Position numbers and translations under genes: made by a program
Shown here: positions 53,993-61,616 of the stretch, piece after piece
How positions within the stretch are numbered: position 1 is the first letter of the stretch
Layout: each line of letters starts with the position of its first letter
Notes under the pieces: model-generated
The model's database searches: none
What the model saw: the letters and a program-made list of their open reading frames with translations, nothing else
Told to the model about the DNA's origin: nothing
Assembly: GCA_045562555.1 (NCBI GenBank)
Contig: JBJKVO010000015.1
Location: 372,001 to 436,000 of the forward strand
Length of the DNA: 64,000 nucleotides
Direction of reading: 5' to 3'
DNA from: UBA2588 sp002339805
Lineage (GTDB): Bacteria > Chloroflexota > Dehalococcoidia > Lucifugimonadales > UBA3495

Positions 53993-54790
53993 TTATTTGC
54001 CTTTAAATTGAGGACTTCTTTTTTCCAAGAAAGCATTGAACCCCTCGTGGTAGTCATCAGTGTCGAATTGGTTTAAAGGTAGTGCTCTTTGTTCATCATT
54101 AAGATTTTTCAAATCAGGAATTTCGTAAATTTGATTAAGAGTCATTTTGTTAACTGAGTGGGATAGTGGTGCTAAATTTGAAATTTGTTGTGCTAGTTCT
54201 TGTGTGACGCTTTGTAGATTTTCTTTAGCCACGACTTGATTTACTAACCCTACCCTTAGAGCTTCGCTTGAATCCAGTAATTTTGCACTGAGTAATATGT
54301 ATAAGGCTGTACTTCTACCTACTAATTCGACCAGACTTTTCATTTCCGTGTGTCCTATTGTAATCCCTAGCCGTGCCACGGGTATACCAATTTTGCAGTC
54401 TGTTGATGCGATTCTCAAATCACATGCCACCGATATTTCACATCCACCTCCTGCTGCAATACCATTGATCATTGCAATTATTGGTGTTTGTAGGTTTCTG
54501 ATGGTACTAAGTAACGTATCTACCTTATGATTGTAGATTTTCCCAGTTGTGGAGTTGATTCGTTGAGTCTGGAATTCGTGTATATCTGCACCTGCGGAAA
54601 ATGCTTTATCTCCTGCACCTGCTATTATGATGCATCTCGTATCGGGGTCTTCATCTAATTTCAAGAGTGTGCGTGTAAGGTTTTCCCACATATCTGCTGT
54701 TATAGAGTTATGGTATCTAGGTCTGTTAATGGTTATTGTGGTAACCCAATTATTTTTATGACACAGTATGTTAGTTGTGTGGTTTTCCAT
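53993..54790 (-). CDS. Enoyl-CoA hydratase/isomerase family protein
   Basis: Crotonase-fold protein of 265 aa. The oxyanion-hole blocks are AGAGDKAFSAGADIHEFQ and IAAGGGCEISVACDLRIAS. The usual Glu-Glu pair region reads RLGITIGHTEMKSLVELVG, with only one clear Glu where hydratases have two, so isomerase or other crotonase chemistry is possible. RSPQFKGK is a normal C-terminus. It starts with little ribosome-site support. First gene of a minus-strand run with tlyA and pncC. Confidence 0.9.
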   Translation of the reverse strand: MENHTTNILCHKNNWVTTITINRPRYHNSITADMWENLTRTLLKLDEDPDTRCIIIAGAGDKAFSAGADIHEFQTQRINSTTGKIYNHKVDTLLSTIRNLQTPIIAMINGIAAGGGCEISVACDLRIASTDCKIGIPVARLGITIGHTEMKSLVELVGRSTALYILLSAKLLDSSEALRVGLVNQVVAKENLQSVTQELAQQISNLAPLSHSVNKMTLNQIYEIPDLKNLNDEQRALPLNQFDTDDYHEGFNAFLEKRSPQFKGK

Positions 54791-54914
54791 ATGGTTTTAA
54801 CCCCGATTTTTTTAAAGGCTACATTTCTCTGTTGAAGGTGTCAAACCCCTTGAAATAGACATTTATTATAGTTTGAATGTATTATGCACTAATTCAACAG
54901 TTTTGGAGTGAATT

Positions 54915-55886
54915 ATGAAAGCAGCTAGATTGACGGCACCTAAACATTTTGAATTTATTGATATTGAACAGCCTCAAGCCGTGGATGGGGAATGTTTGGT
55001 GAAATTAGAAAGAGTTTCTGTATGCGGTAGTGATATAAGGCATCATTATGGACCAATAAAAGACGAATCTGCATATCCAATGGATCCAGGTTTGCCTTGT
55101 CATGAATTAGCAGGGACAGTCGTTGAGAGCAGAACTGACCAAATTCAAGAAGGTCAAAGAGTGATAGTAATAGCTAGACCAGGGACAGGTGGTCTACAAG
55201 AGTATGTAGTTTCTGATCCTGGGAGAATGATTATGCTTCCAGAACAAGGTCCAATAGACGAATGGTTGATGTGTCAACCATCAGGTACAGTCCTATACGC
55301 ATGTAGAAAAATGGGATCTGTTTTAAGCAAGAATGTGGTTATATTTGGTCAAGGCAGCATTGGACTGAGTTTTACGATGTTGGTGTCTAAGATGGGCGCT
55401 CGTAAAGTTATTGTTGTTGATCCTCTAGATTATAGATTGGAAAAATCTAAGACGTTTGGTGCTACTCACACTATCAATCCAGACAAAGAAGATTTGAGTG
55501 AAGCTATTAAAGAACTAACAGATGGACAAGGGGCTGATATTACTGTTGAAGCAGCTGGATATCCAGATACTCTTAACTTTGCTTTTAATAACGTGCGGCA
55601 GTTTGGAACTGTAATTGTATTTGGCATACAAAGTGATGCTTTGGTACCAGTGGAGCACAATACACTGATGAATTTACAGCCAACTATTATACCTACTACT
55701 GGAGCTCGTAGCTTAGATCCTATAGGCCAGATACAAGACATTGTGTCTCTTAGAGAGCGCGGCTGGTGTGATCCAGGTCCTCTTATCACTCATCGAACCG
55801 GATTTTCTGACGTGCAAAACGCATATGATATGTATGAACAAAGAGAAGATAATATAATTAAAGTGATAATGAATTTAGACGAGTAA
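54915..55886 (+). CDS. Zinc-binding alcohol dehydrogenase family protein
   Basis: Medium-chain dehydrogenase of 323 aa. Catalytic zinc ligands are Cys in SVCGSDIRHHYG and His in LPCHELAGTV. The Rossmann motif is VVIFGQGSIGLSF. The four-Cys structural zinc lobe is missing, and the protein is about 20 residues shorter than classical members. A sugar-alcohol or threonine-type substrate is possible but unproven. GGAGTG precedes the ATG with a 4-bp gap. Confidence 0.9.
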   Translation: MKAARLTAPKHFEFIDIEQPQAVDGECLVKLERVSVCGSDIRHHYGPIKDESAYPMDPGLPCHELAGTVVESRTDQIQEGQRVIVIARPGTGGLQEYVVSDPGRMIMLPEQGPIDEWLMCQPSGTVLYACRKMGSVLSKNVVIFGQGSIGLSFTMLVSKMGARKVIVVDPLDYRLEKSKTFGATHTINPDKEDLSEAIKELTDGQGADITVEAAGYPDTLNFAFNNVRQFGTVIVFGIQSDALVPVEHNTLMNLQPTIIPTTGARSLDPIGQIQDIVSLRERGWCDPGPLITHRTGFSDVQNAYDMYEQREDNIIKVIMNLDE

Positions 55887-55918
55887 CAAAGAAACTTTAT
55901 AGGTGCCGATATATCAAT

Positions 55919-56791
55919 ATGAAGTTATCAGATAGAATAGAAGCTTTACTACGAAATTTTTATCTGTCTTTATCCATACTAGAGACGGCCAATAACGGGA
56001 GACTCGTGCTTGATAAGTTTTCGTTCCTGCCAAGGAACAGGAATCCGTTTGATCAAGCTAATATGCGGGAAGATAATCCAGATTATGGGTACGGCGCAAT
56101 TAGGCCTGCGGTAAGGAATCATTTCAAATCCACATTTGCATTTACCGCTATTGAGGTAGATGCGATCTTTGGGAGCATATTTACTACCCATCCTGTAACA
56201 GAAGAAGACCCAAATACGCGCTATGTTAGGGTGATCATTTCTCTACTAGGGAAATCGTTCATAACAGACCCTATGAACCCTGTTTGGGAGTGCCCTCCAG
56301 AGTTTCACAATGTTTACGAAGCATATAATCCATATAGGCGTTTTGATGCAAGAAATATAGATGGAACAGCAATAGATTGGGAGCAATTTGGAGGAATTCA
56401 AGGGTTTGTATCGGTGCTGCAAAATGCATTGGTTGTTGTTAGGGCTAATGAACATAAATCTGACAGTTCTTCTAAATACACTGCTAATGAATTACGCCTA
56501 AAGTCCCGGAAGAGATCTGTGCAGTACGAGCATCTTAAGGACTTCATTATGGAGGCATGTGAGATTAGCAATTCATCCATGTCGTTAGCAGGTTCATTGT
56601 TTAACTCATACGAAAAATGGGCATCTGATGTCGGTATGACCGCACTATCTCAACGAGGCTTTGGTATAGGATTGAGAGAATTTGGGTTTGAAAGAAAACG
56701 TAGAGGACAGGGGAAGCACTGGTGGATAGGAATAAGGCTTGCTTCAGACAATGAAAATAAGGAACAGATACATATGAGTCTGGATCTTTGA
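55919..56791 (+). CDS. Orphan protein with primase-type C-terminal winged-helix domain
   Basis: A 290-aa protein. The C-terminal about 85 residues (FIMEACEISNSS..., YEKWASDVGMTALSQRGFGIGLREFGFERKRRGQGKHWWIGIRL) closely follow the C-terminal DNA-binding domain of phage and plasmid D5-type primase-helicases. There is no helicase or primase domain here. The N-terminal 200 residues match nothing I know. No other phage gene lies nearby, so it is either a relic or a host-adopted DNA-binding protein. It follows the dehydrogenase by 32 bp. Confidence 0.7.
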   Translation: MKLSDRIEALLRNFYLSLSILETANNGRLVLDKFSFLPRNRNPFDQANMREDNPDYGYGAIRPAVRNHFKSTFAFTAIEVDAIFGSIFTTHPVTEEDPNTRYVRVIISLLGKSFITDPMNPVWECPPEFHNVYEAYNPYRRFDARNIDGTAIDWEQFGGIQGFVSVLQNALVVVRANEHKSDSSSKYTANELRLKSRKRSVQYEHLKDFIMEACEISNSSMSLAGSLFNSYEKWASDVGMTALSQRGFGIGLREFGFERKRRGQGKHWWIGIRLASDNENKEQIHMSLDL

Positions 56792-56800
56792 TTGTTTCAA

Positions 56801-57226
56801 TTAGCTCTTCATAGGAAAACTAGCTTTAACAGCAGTATTAATTCCCCCGCGTATTTTGTAAGTCAATGTAAGATTCATTGATTTGGGATTGGTCAACTCT
56901 ACTAGATCATTGAGAATCCTATTAGCGGCGTGCTCTTGGACGATGCCCACGTCTCTATACGACAGCAAATAATACTTAAGGGATTTAAGCTCAATTAGCG
57001 ACTCAGAAGGAACGTAGGAGATCTCCAAAGTACCTAAATCAGGTAAACCTGTCCATGGACATACCGCAGTGAATTCATCGGTGTCTAGTTCCACGCTGGC
57101 ATTGCTCTTCGGATAGTCGTATTGAAAAGTGAGTAATACATCTGTGCGTATATGTTCTTCTGACTTTATATCTATTTCAAATTCAAGATCAGTATAATCG
57201 TTTTGCAAATCGTCTATGGTTGTCAT
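56801..57226 (-). CDS. queF: NADPH-dependent 7-cyano-7-deazaguanine reductase QueF (short type)
   Basis: Reduces preQ0 to preQ1 in queuosine synthesis. The 141-aa T-fold protein has the catalytic Cys in FTAVCPWTGLPDLG with the paired Asp, then IELKSLKYYLLSYRDVG and the substrate-binding Glu in VQEHAANRIL. GGAG precedes the ATG. No other queuosine gene is in the window. It is convergent with the orphan gene (9-bp gap) and divergent from amt. Confidence 0.93.
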   Translation of the reverse strand: MTTIDDLQNDYTDLEFEIDIKSEEHIRTDVLLTFQYDYPKSNASVELDTDEFTAVCPWTGLPDLGTLEISYVPSESLIELKSLKYYLLSYRDVGIVQEHAANRILNDLVELTNPKSMNLTLTYKIRGGINTAVKASFPMKS

Positions 57227-57318
57227 AATTTACTCCAAAATGTATTAAAACTAGTTTATCAGAGATATAAACATAACAAAATATTTTCCTAATTATGCTG
57301 GGTTTTTATTAATACTAT

Positions 57319-57378
57319 GTAATATAAATTTAATATATATGTTACAAACTTGTAATACAGTTGTAATGAGGTTGTAAT
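57319..57378 (+). promoter_or_regulatory. Array of six in-phase 5-bp boxes upstream of amt (GlnR-like operator)
   Basis: Boxes start exactly 11 bp apart: GTAAT (57319), TTAAT (57330), GTTAC (57341), GTAAT (57352), GTAAT (57363), GTAAT (57374). Each pair is separated by six bases. A -10-like TATCCT (57389-57394) begins 10 bp after the last box. This matches the 5-n6-5 layout of GlnR/PhoP-type OmpR-family operators. The regulator itself is not in the window. Confidence 0.65.
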
Positions 57379-57426
57379 CTAAGCCGTTTATCCTCCCTTT
57401 GAAATTGTTTTTTAAGGAGGAATAAT

Positions 57427-58635
57427 ATGAATGCTGATTTAGCATGGATATTAACTTGTTCTGCTCTAGTTCTATTGATGACACCCGGACTAGGGTTTTT
57501 CTATGGCGGTATGGTGAGCCGCAAGAATGCGGTTACGACTATAATGCATAGTTTCGTAGCCATGGGCTTGTGCACTATAGTCTGGGTTTTATGGGGCTAC
57601 AGCATAGCATTTGGAACTTCTATAGCGGGTTTTGTGGGAGGCTTGGATCACTTGGCGTTGTCTGGCGTAGATAGCGCAGAAGATAAATTATTCATGATTT
57701 TCCAATGCATGTTCGCAATTATTACACCTGCATTGATTACAGGTGCGTTTGCAGAGAGAATGAAATTTTCTTCGTATGCTTTATTCGTGGTCCTATGGTT
57801 AACCATAGTCTATGCTCCGGTAGCACATTGGGTTTGGGCATCAGGCGGATGGTTGTTTGAAATGGGAGCTTTGGACTTTGCTGGCGGCACAGTTGTGCAC
57901 ATCAATTCTGGAATTGGAGCATTAGCTGCAGCCTTGATCATTGGTCCAAGATTAGGCTTTAAGAATTCTAAAGGTGTTAAACATGATCAGTCAGAGCACC
58001 ATCTACCGATGATTATTCTAGGTGCCGGACTTCTCTGGTTTGGATGGTTTGGATTTAATGCAGGAAGCGCATTGGCAGCTGATGAATTTGCGGTGAATGC
58101 ATTCGTAGTCACTAATATTGCTGCAGCTGCAGGAATGATTATGTGGCTTGTAATGTCTGTGATTATGGGTAAGAAGCCAGGAGCGGTTGGAGCTGCTTCA
58201 GGGGCTGTTGCTGGATTAGTTGCAATAACTCCCGCTTGTGGAGTAGTAGGACCTATCGCTGCTATATTCATTGGGATAGGAGCTGGCGTAGTTTGTTACC
58301 TCAGTATTGAATTGCTTCTAAGATTAGGAGTAGATGATGCCTTAGCAGTTTGGGGAGTACATGGTATGGGTGGTACCTGGGGCGCTTTAGCTACAGGTTT
58401 GTTTGCTGGTGTAGGTTTTGCTGCAGCAGGTATGCCCGAAGTATTTAGTCCTGATTATTGGAACCAACTGACTATTCAAGTGATTGGAATAGTAGTTACT
58501 TGGGGCTGGTCATTTGTATTAACATCTGCCATTCTTTTGGGAATCAAATATACTATTGGTCTAAGAGTTACTGAATCTGAAGAAGAAGAAGGACTAGACC
58601 ATAACCAGCATGGCGAAGTTGCCTATAACAGGTAG
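57427..58635 (+). CDS. amt: Ammonium transporter
   Basis: Amt/Rh channel of 402 aa with about eleven membrane helices. It has FFYGGMVSRKNA, the signature DFAGGTVVHINSGIGALAAALIIGPR with the first pore His, and AVWGVHGMGGTWGALATGLFAG with the second. Cytoplasmic tail KYTIGLRV-TESEEEEG. AAGGAGG lies 7 bp before the ATG. Expression is probably nitrogen-regulated through the upstream box array; glnA lies directly downstream. No glnB or glnK is present in this window. Confidence 0.96.
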   Translation: MNADLAWILTCSALVLLMTPGLGFFYGGMVSRKNAVTTIMHSFVAMGLCTIVWVLWGYSIAFGTSIAGFVGGLDHLALSGVDSAEDKLFMIFQCMFAIITPALITGAFAERMKFSSYALFVVLWLTIVYAPVAHWVWASGGWLFEMGALDFAGGTVVHINSGIGALAAALIIGPRLGFKNSKGVKHDQSEHHLPMIILGAGLLWFGWFGFNAGSALAADEFAVNAFVVTNIAAAAGMIMWLVMSVIMGKKPGAVGAASGAVAGLVAITPACGVVGPIAAIFIGIGAGVVCYLSIELLLRLGVDDALAVWGVHGMGGTWGALATGLFAGVGFAAAGMPEVFSPDYWNQLTIQVIGIVVTWGWSFVLTSAILLGIKYTIGLRVTESEEEEGLDHNQHGEVAYNR

Positions 58636-58662
58636 TAATTTGTGATCTTTGATTACATATTT

Positions 58663-58744
58663 TAGTGGCTCTAATTATAAATAAAGTTTGTAACATAAAT
58701 GTAATGAATTTGTGTTAGCATCCTTTCTATGATTAGAGCCACTA
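58663..58744. repeat. 13-bp perfect inverted repeat bracketing the glnA promoter
   Basis: TAGTGGCTCTAAT (58663-58675) and ATTAGAGCCACTA (58732-58744) are perfect complements, 56 bp apart. The three GTNAY boxes and the -10 element lie between or at the right arm. In amt read-through RNA it could form a hairpin; on DNA it could be a second regulator's split site. Confidence 0.6.
58690..58733 (+). promoter_or_regulatory. Three in-phase boxes and -10 element upstream of glnA (GlnR-like operator)
   Basis: GTAAC (58690), GTAAT (58701) and GTGTT (58712) start exactly 11 bp apart. A -10-like TATGAT (58728-58733) begins 11 bp after the last box, nearly the same geometry as before amt. There is no good -35, as expected for an activated promoter. 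Confidence 0.6.
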
Positions 58745-58769
58745 TTTATAGTTAAAAGGAGGATTTCTT

Positions 58770-60203
58770 ATGGCTAATGAAGCTTCCAAAGTATTGAAGC
58801 TAATGAAAGATAACAATTGTGACATGTTGGATATCAAATTTACGGATTTGCCAGGTACATGGCAGCATGTATCTGCTCCAATAAGTGAAGTTGTAGATTC
58901 ACTGTTTGTAGATGGTACAGGATTTGACGGTTCTAGCATTCGAGGATTCCAAACGATAGATGAATCCGATATGTTGCTAGTACCCGATGCATCTACTGCT
59001 AAGGTTGATCCATTTTTTAAAGGTCAGGTCACTATAATAGCGGATATACGAGATCCATTGACTGGAGAAGATTACACTAGAGACCCAAGGAATATAGCTA
59101 AGAAAGCTGAAGCTTATCTTAAGACTACAGGAGTAGGGGACGGTTCATTCTGGGGGCCTGAAGTAGAATTTTTCGTATTTGATTCTGTCCAATTTGGCTA
59201 TGGGCCGAATCATGGATTTCATCACATTGATTCCGATGAAGGCATCTGGAACTCTGGTGCTGATACTATGCTTGATGGTATGACTTTAAATAAAGGGGCG
59301 AGACCACCTCATAAAGGTGGATATTTCCCAGCACCTCCCGCAGATACTCAGCAAGAAATGCGGAGTCAGATGGTCAGGACTTTGATAGACGCTTTTGGAA
59401 TTGCAGTTGAAAAACAACATCATGAGGTTGCTACAGCAGGCCAAGGTGAGATAGATATTGTATTCGATGAGTTATTGAAAACAGCAGATAATGTAATGGC
59501 TTATAAATATGTGATCAAGAATGTTGCGAATCAATTTGGTAAAGTTGCAACTTTTATGCCGAAGCCTATTTTCGAGGATAATGGTACCGGAATGCACACT
59601 CATCAGTCTATCTGGAGAGATGGAGTGCCTTTGTTTGCGGGTGATGAATATGCAGGATTATCCAAATTAGCAATTAATTATATCGGTGGTTTAATAAAGC
59701 ACGGAAAAGCGCTGATGGCTCTTGCTGCTCCAACCACCAACTCATACAAGAGATTGACTCCTGGTTTTGAGGCTCCAACAATTCTCGCACTATCAGCAAG
59801 AAACAGATCCGCTGCATGTAGAATTCCCATGTATTCTCAAAGTCCTAAGGCTAAAAGAGTGGAGTTCAGATCAGCAGATCCAACCTGCAATCCATATTTA
59901 ACATTCGCAGCTATGCTAATGGCAGGTCTGGACGGGATTGAAAACGGTTATGAACCTGGAGAACCACTGGAACATGATTTGTTTGATTTGCCGGCGGATG
60001 AATTGGCTAAATTACCTCAGGTTCCCAGCAGCTTGGAAGAAGCGTTAAATGCATTGGAAGAAGATCATGACTTCCTGCTTAAAGGTGGTGTGTTCACCGA
60101 AGATGTAATTTCAGCGTGGATAAACTTCAGAAGGGAAAATGATGTAGACCCCGTTCGATTACGACCTCACCCATACGAATTCTTTTTGTCGTTTGATGCA
60201 TAG
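58770..60203 (+). CDS. glnA: Glutamine synthetase, type I
   Basis: Main ammonia-assimilating enzyme, 477 aa. It has DGTGFDGSSIRGF, the metal Glu pair in GPEVEFFVF, HHEVATAGQGEIDI, the ammonia-site NGTGMHTHQS, NSYKRLTPGFEAP and VEFRSADPTCNPY. At the site where GSI-beta enzymes are adenylylated (Tyr in NLYDLP) this protein has Phe405 in HDLFDLP, so that control should be absent. AAAAGGAGG precedes the ATG. Regulation is probably through the upstream boxes. Confidence 0.97.
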   Translation: MANEASKVLKLMKDNNCDMLDIKFTDLPGTWQHVSAPISEVVDSLFVDGTGFDGSSIRGFQTIDESDMLLVPDASTAKVDPFFKGQVTIIADIRDPLTGEDYTRDPRNIAKKAEAYLKTTGVGDGSFWGPEVEFFVFDSVQFGYGPNHGFHHIDSDEGIWNSGADTMLDGMTLNKGARPPHKGGYFPAPPADTQQEMRSQMVRTLIDAFGIAVEKQHHEVATAGQGEIDIVFDELLKTADNVMAYKYVIKNVANQFGKVATFMPKPIFEDNGTGMHTHQSIWRDGVPLFAGDEYAGLSKLAINYIGGLIKHGKALMALAAPTTNSYKRLTPGFEAPTILALSARNRSAACRIPMYSQSPKAKRVEFRSADPTCNPYLTFAAMLMAGLDGIENGYEPGEPLEHDLFDLPADELAKLPQVPSSLEEALNALEEDHDFLLKGGVFTEDVISAWINFRRENDVDPVRLRPHPYEFFLSFDA

Positions 60204-60233
60204 TAATCTTATAAGGTGAATTGTATAACTTAA

Positions 60234-60274
60234 TTAGGGCTTGATGATAGTAATATGCTATGATCAAGCCCTAA
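60234..60274 (+). terminator. Hairpin between glnA and glnA2
   Basis: A 12-bp perfect stem (60234-60245 with 60263-60274) extends, after one mismatch, by four more pairs (ATAG/CTAT). A TTT follows. It ends 4 bp before the glnA2 ribosome site, so it may end the glnA transcript or attenuate glnA2. Confidence 0.7.
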
Positions 60275-60290
60275 TTTGTGGAGACGAGTA

Positions 60291-61616
60291 ATGAGTATAG
60301 ATCATTCTCAAAATGAAATAGAATTTGTTTTGCGTAATGCTAGGGAAAGCGACGTAAAATTTATACGTTTATGGTTTACAGATATTTTGGGAAATCTGAA
60401 AGGATTTGCGATAACCATCGAAGACTTGGAAGATGCTTTACTGCATGGAGTGGGTTTTGATGGCGCTGCTATCGAAGGGTTTGCTAGGGATAACGAAAGT
60501 GATGTAAGGGCATTTCCTGACCCTTCCACTTTCGCAATACTCCCATGGAGACCTAAAGATAACGCTACTGCTAGAATGTTTTGCGACATACATACCCCTC
60601 AAGGAGAACCTTTTCCAGGGGATCCACGCACTATACTTAAACATAACCTGGAACAGTTGGCTAAGTCTGGTTTCACATATTATGTTGGAACAGAATTAGA
60701 ATTCTTTTACTTTGAGAATGATGTTAGTCCTATTTTAGTAGATAAGGACGGATATTTTGATCAGAATTCTGGCCAGGTGTCAGGTGACTTAAGACGAGAT
60801 ACTGTATTAAATCTGGCTCAAATGGGCATACCTGTAAAATATTCTCATCACGAGGTCGCTCCGAGTCAAAATGAGATCGATTTACAATATACTGATGCAT
60901 TGTCTATGGCTGATAATGTTGTTACGGCCAAATTGGTTATCAAGGAACTTGCCCTAGCTAAAGGGGTTTACGCGACATTTATGCCTAAACCAATCTCGGG
61001 CATTAATGGTTCAGGGATGCATACTTACCAATCTTTATTTAAAGGTGAAAATAACGCATTTTATTCTGATAACGATCCCTTTCATTTGTCTCAGGATGCA
61101 AAATATTTTGTTGCAGGTTTGCTCACACACGCTCCTGAAATTACTCTCGTAACCAATCAGTGGATAAATTCATACAAAAGATTGGCGTCTGGCCATGAAG
61201 CACCTAAGTATTTGTCGTGGGCGCATTTAAATAAGTCTGATTTGATAAGGATACCTGCCTTTAAGACTGGAGGCCAAAATGCGGTTAGAATAGAATATCG
61301 AGCTCCCGATCCTGCTTGTAATCCATACTTAGCATTTAGTGTTATGCTTGCCGCTGGGCTTAAAGGGATAGAAGGGAAGTATGATTTAGTTGAGCCTGGA
61401 AAACCAGAGATATCAAACATGGTTGTTCACAATGTATCAAAATTGCCTTCTAGTCTAGAACAAGCAATCTTATTGGCGGAAAATAGTGAATTGCTTAAAA
61501 CGACTCTGGGAGAGAACATATTTGATAGGTTCATATTGAACAAGAAAATTGAGCTAGACTTATATCAGAAAGAAGTTACAGATTTCGAAATAAATAGATA
61601 TTTATCTATGTTGTGA
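60291..61616 (+). CDS. Glutamine synthetase family protein, GlnA2-like
   Basis: A second GSI-type protein, 441 aa. It has KFIRLWFTDILGNLKGFAI, GFDGAAIEGFARDNESDVRAFPDPSTF, SHHEVAPSQNEIDLQYTDALSMADN, NGSGMHTYQSLF and TNQWINSYKRLASGHEAP. This follows actinobacterial GlnA2, which may be a second glutamine synthetase or a gamma-glutamyl ligase for other amines. The 440-aa length lacks the adenylylation-loop insert of GlnA. The ATG at 60291 has GGAG 7 bp before it; an upstream in-frame TTG is rejected. It overlaps the convergent metalloprotease gene by 15 bp. Confidence 0.92.
   Translation: MSIDHSQNEIEFVLRNARESDVKFIRLWFTDILGNLKGFAITIEDLEDALLHGVGFDGAAIEGFARDNESDVRAFPDPSTFAILPWRPKDNATARMFCDIHTPQGEPFPGDPRTILKHNLEQLAKSGFTYYVGTELEFFYFENDVSPILVDKDGYFDQNSGQVSGDLRRDTVLNLAQMGIPVKYSHHEVAPSQNEIDLQYTDALSMADNVVTAKLVIKELALAKGVYATFMPKPISGINGSGMHTYQSLFKGENNAFYSDNDPFHLSQDAKYFVAGLLTHAPEITLVTNQWINSYKRLASGHEAPKYLSWAHLNKSDLIRIPAFKTGGQNAVRIEYRAPDPACNPYLAFSVMLAAGLKGIEGKYDLVEPGKPEISNMVVHNVSKLPSSLEQAILLAENSELLKTTLGENIFDRFILNKKIELDLYQKEVTDFEINRYLSML

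Noticed and set aside
57319..57378. 11-bp periodic boxes as a small CRISPR or iteron origin
   Set aside because: Units are 5 bp with variable 6-bp gaps, directly before a nitrogen gene and repeated before glnA; regulator binding fits better.
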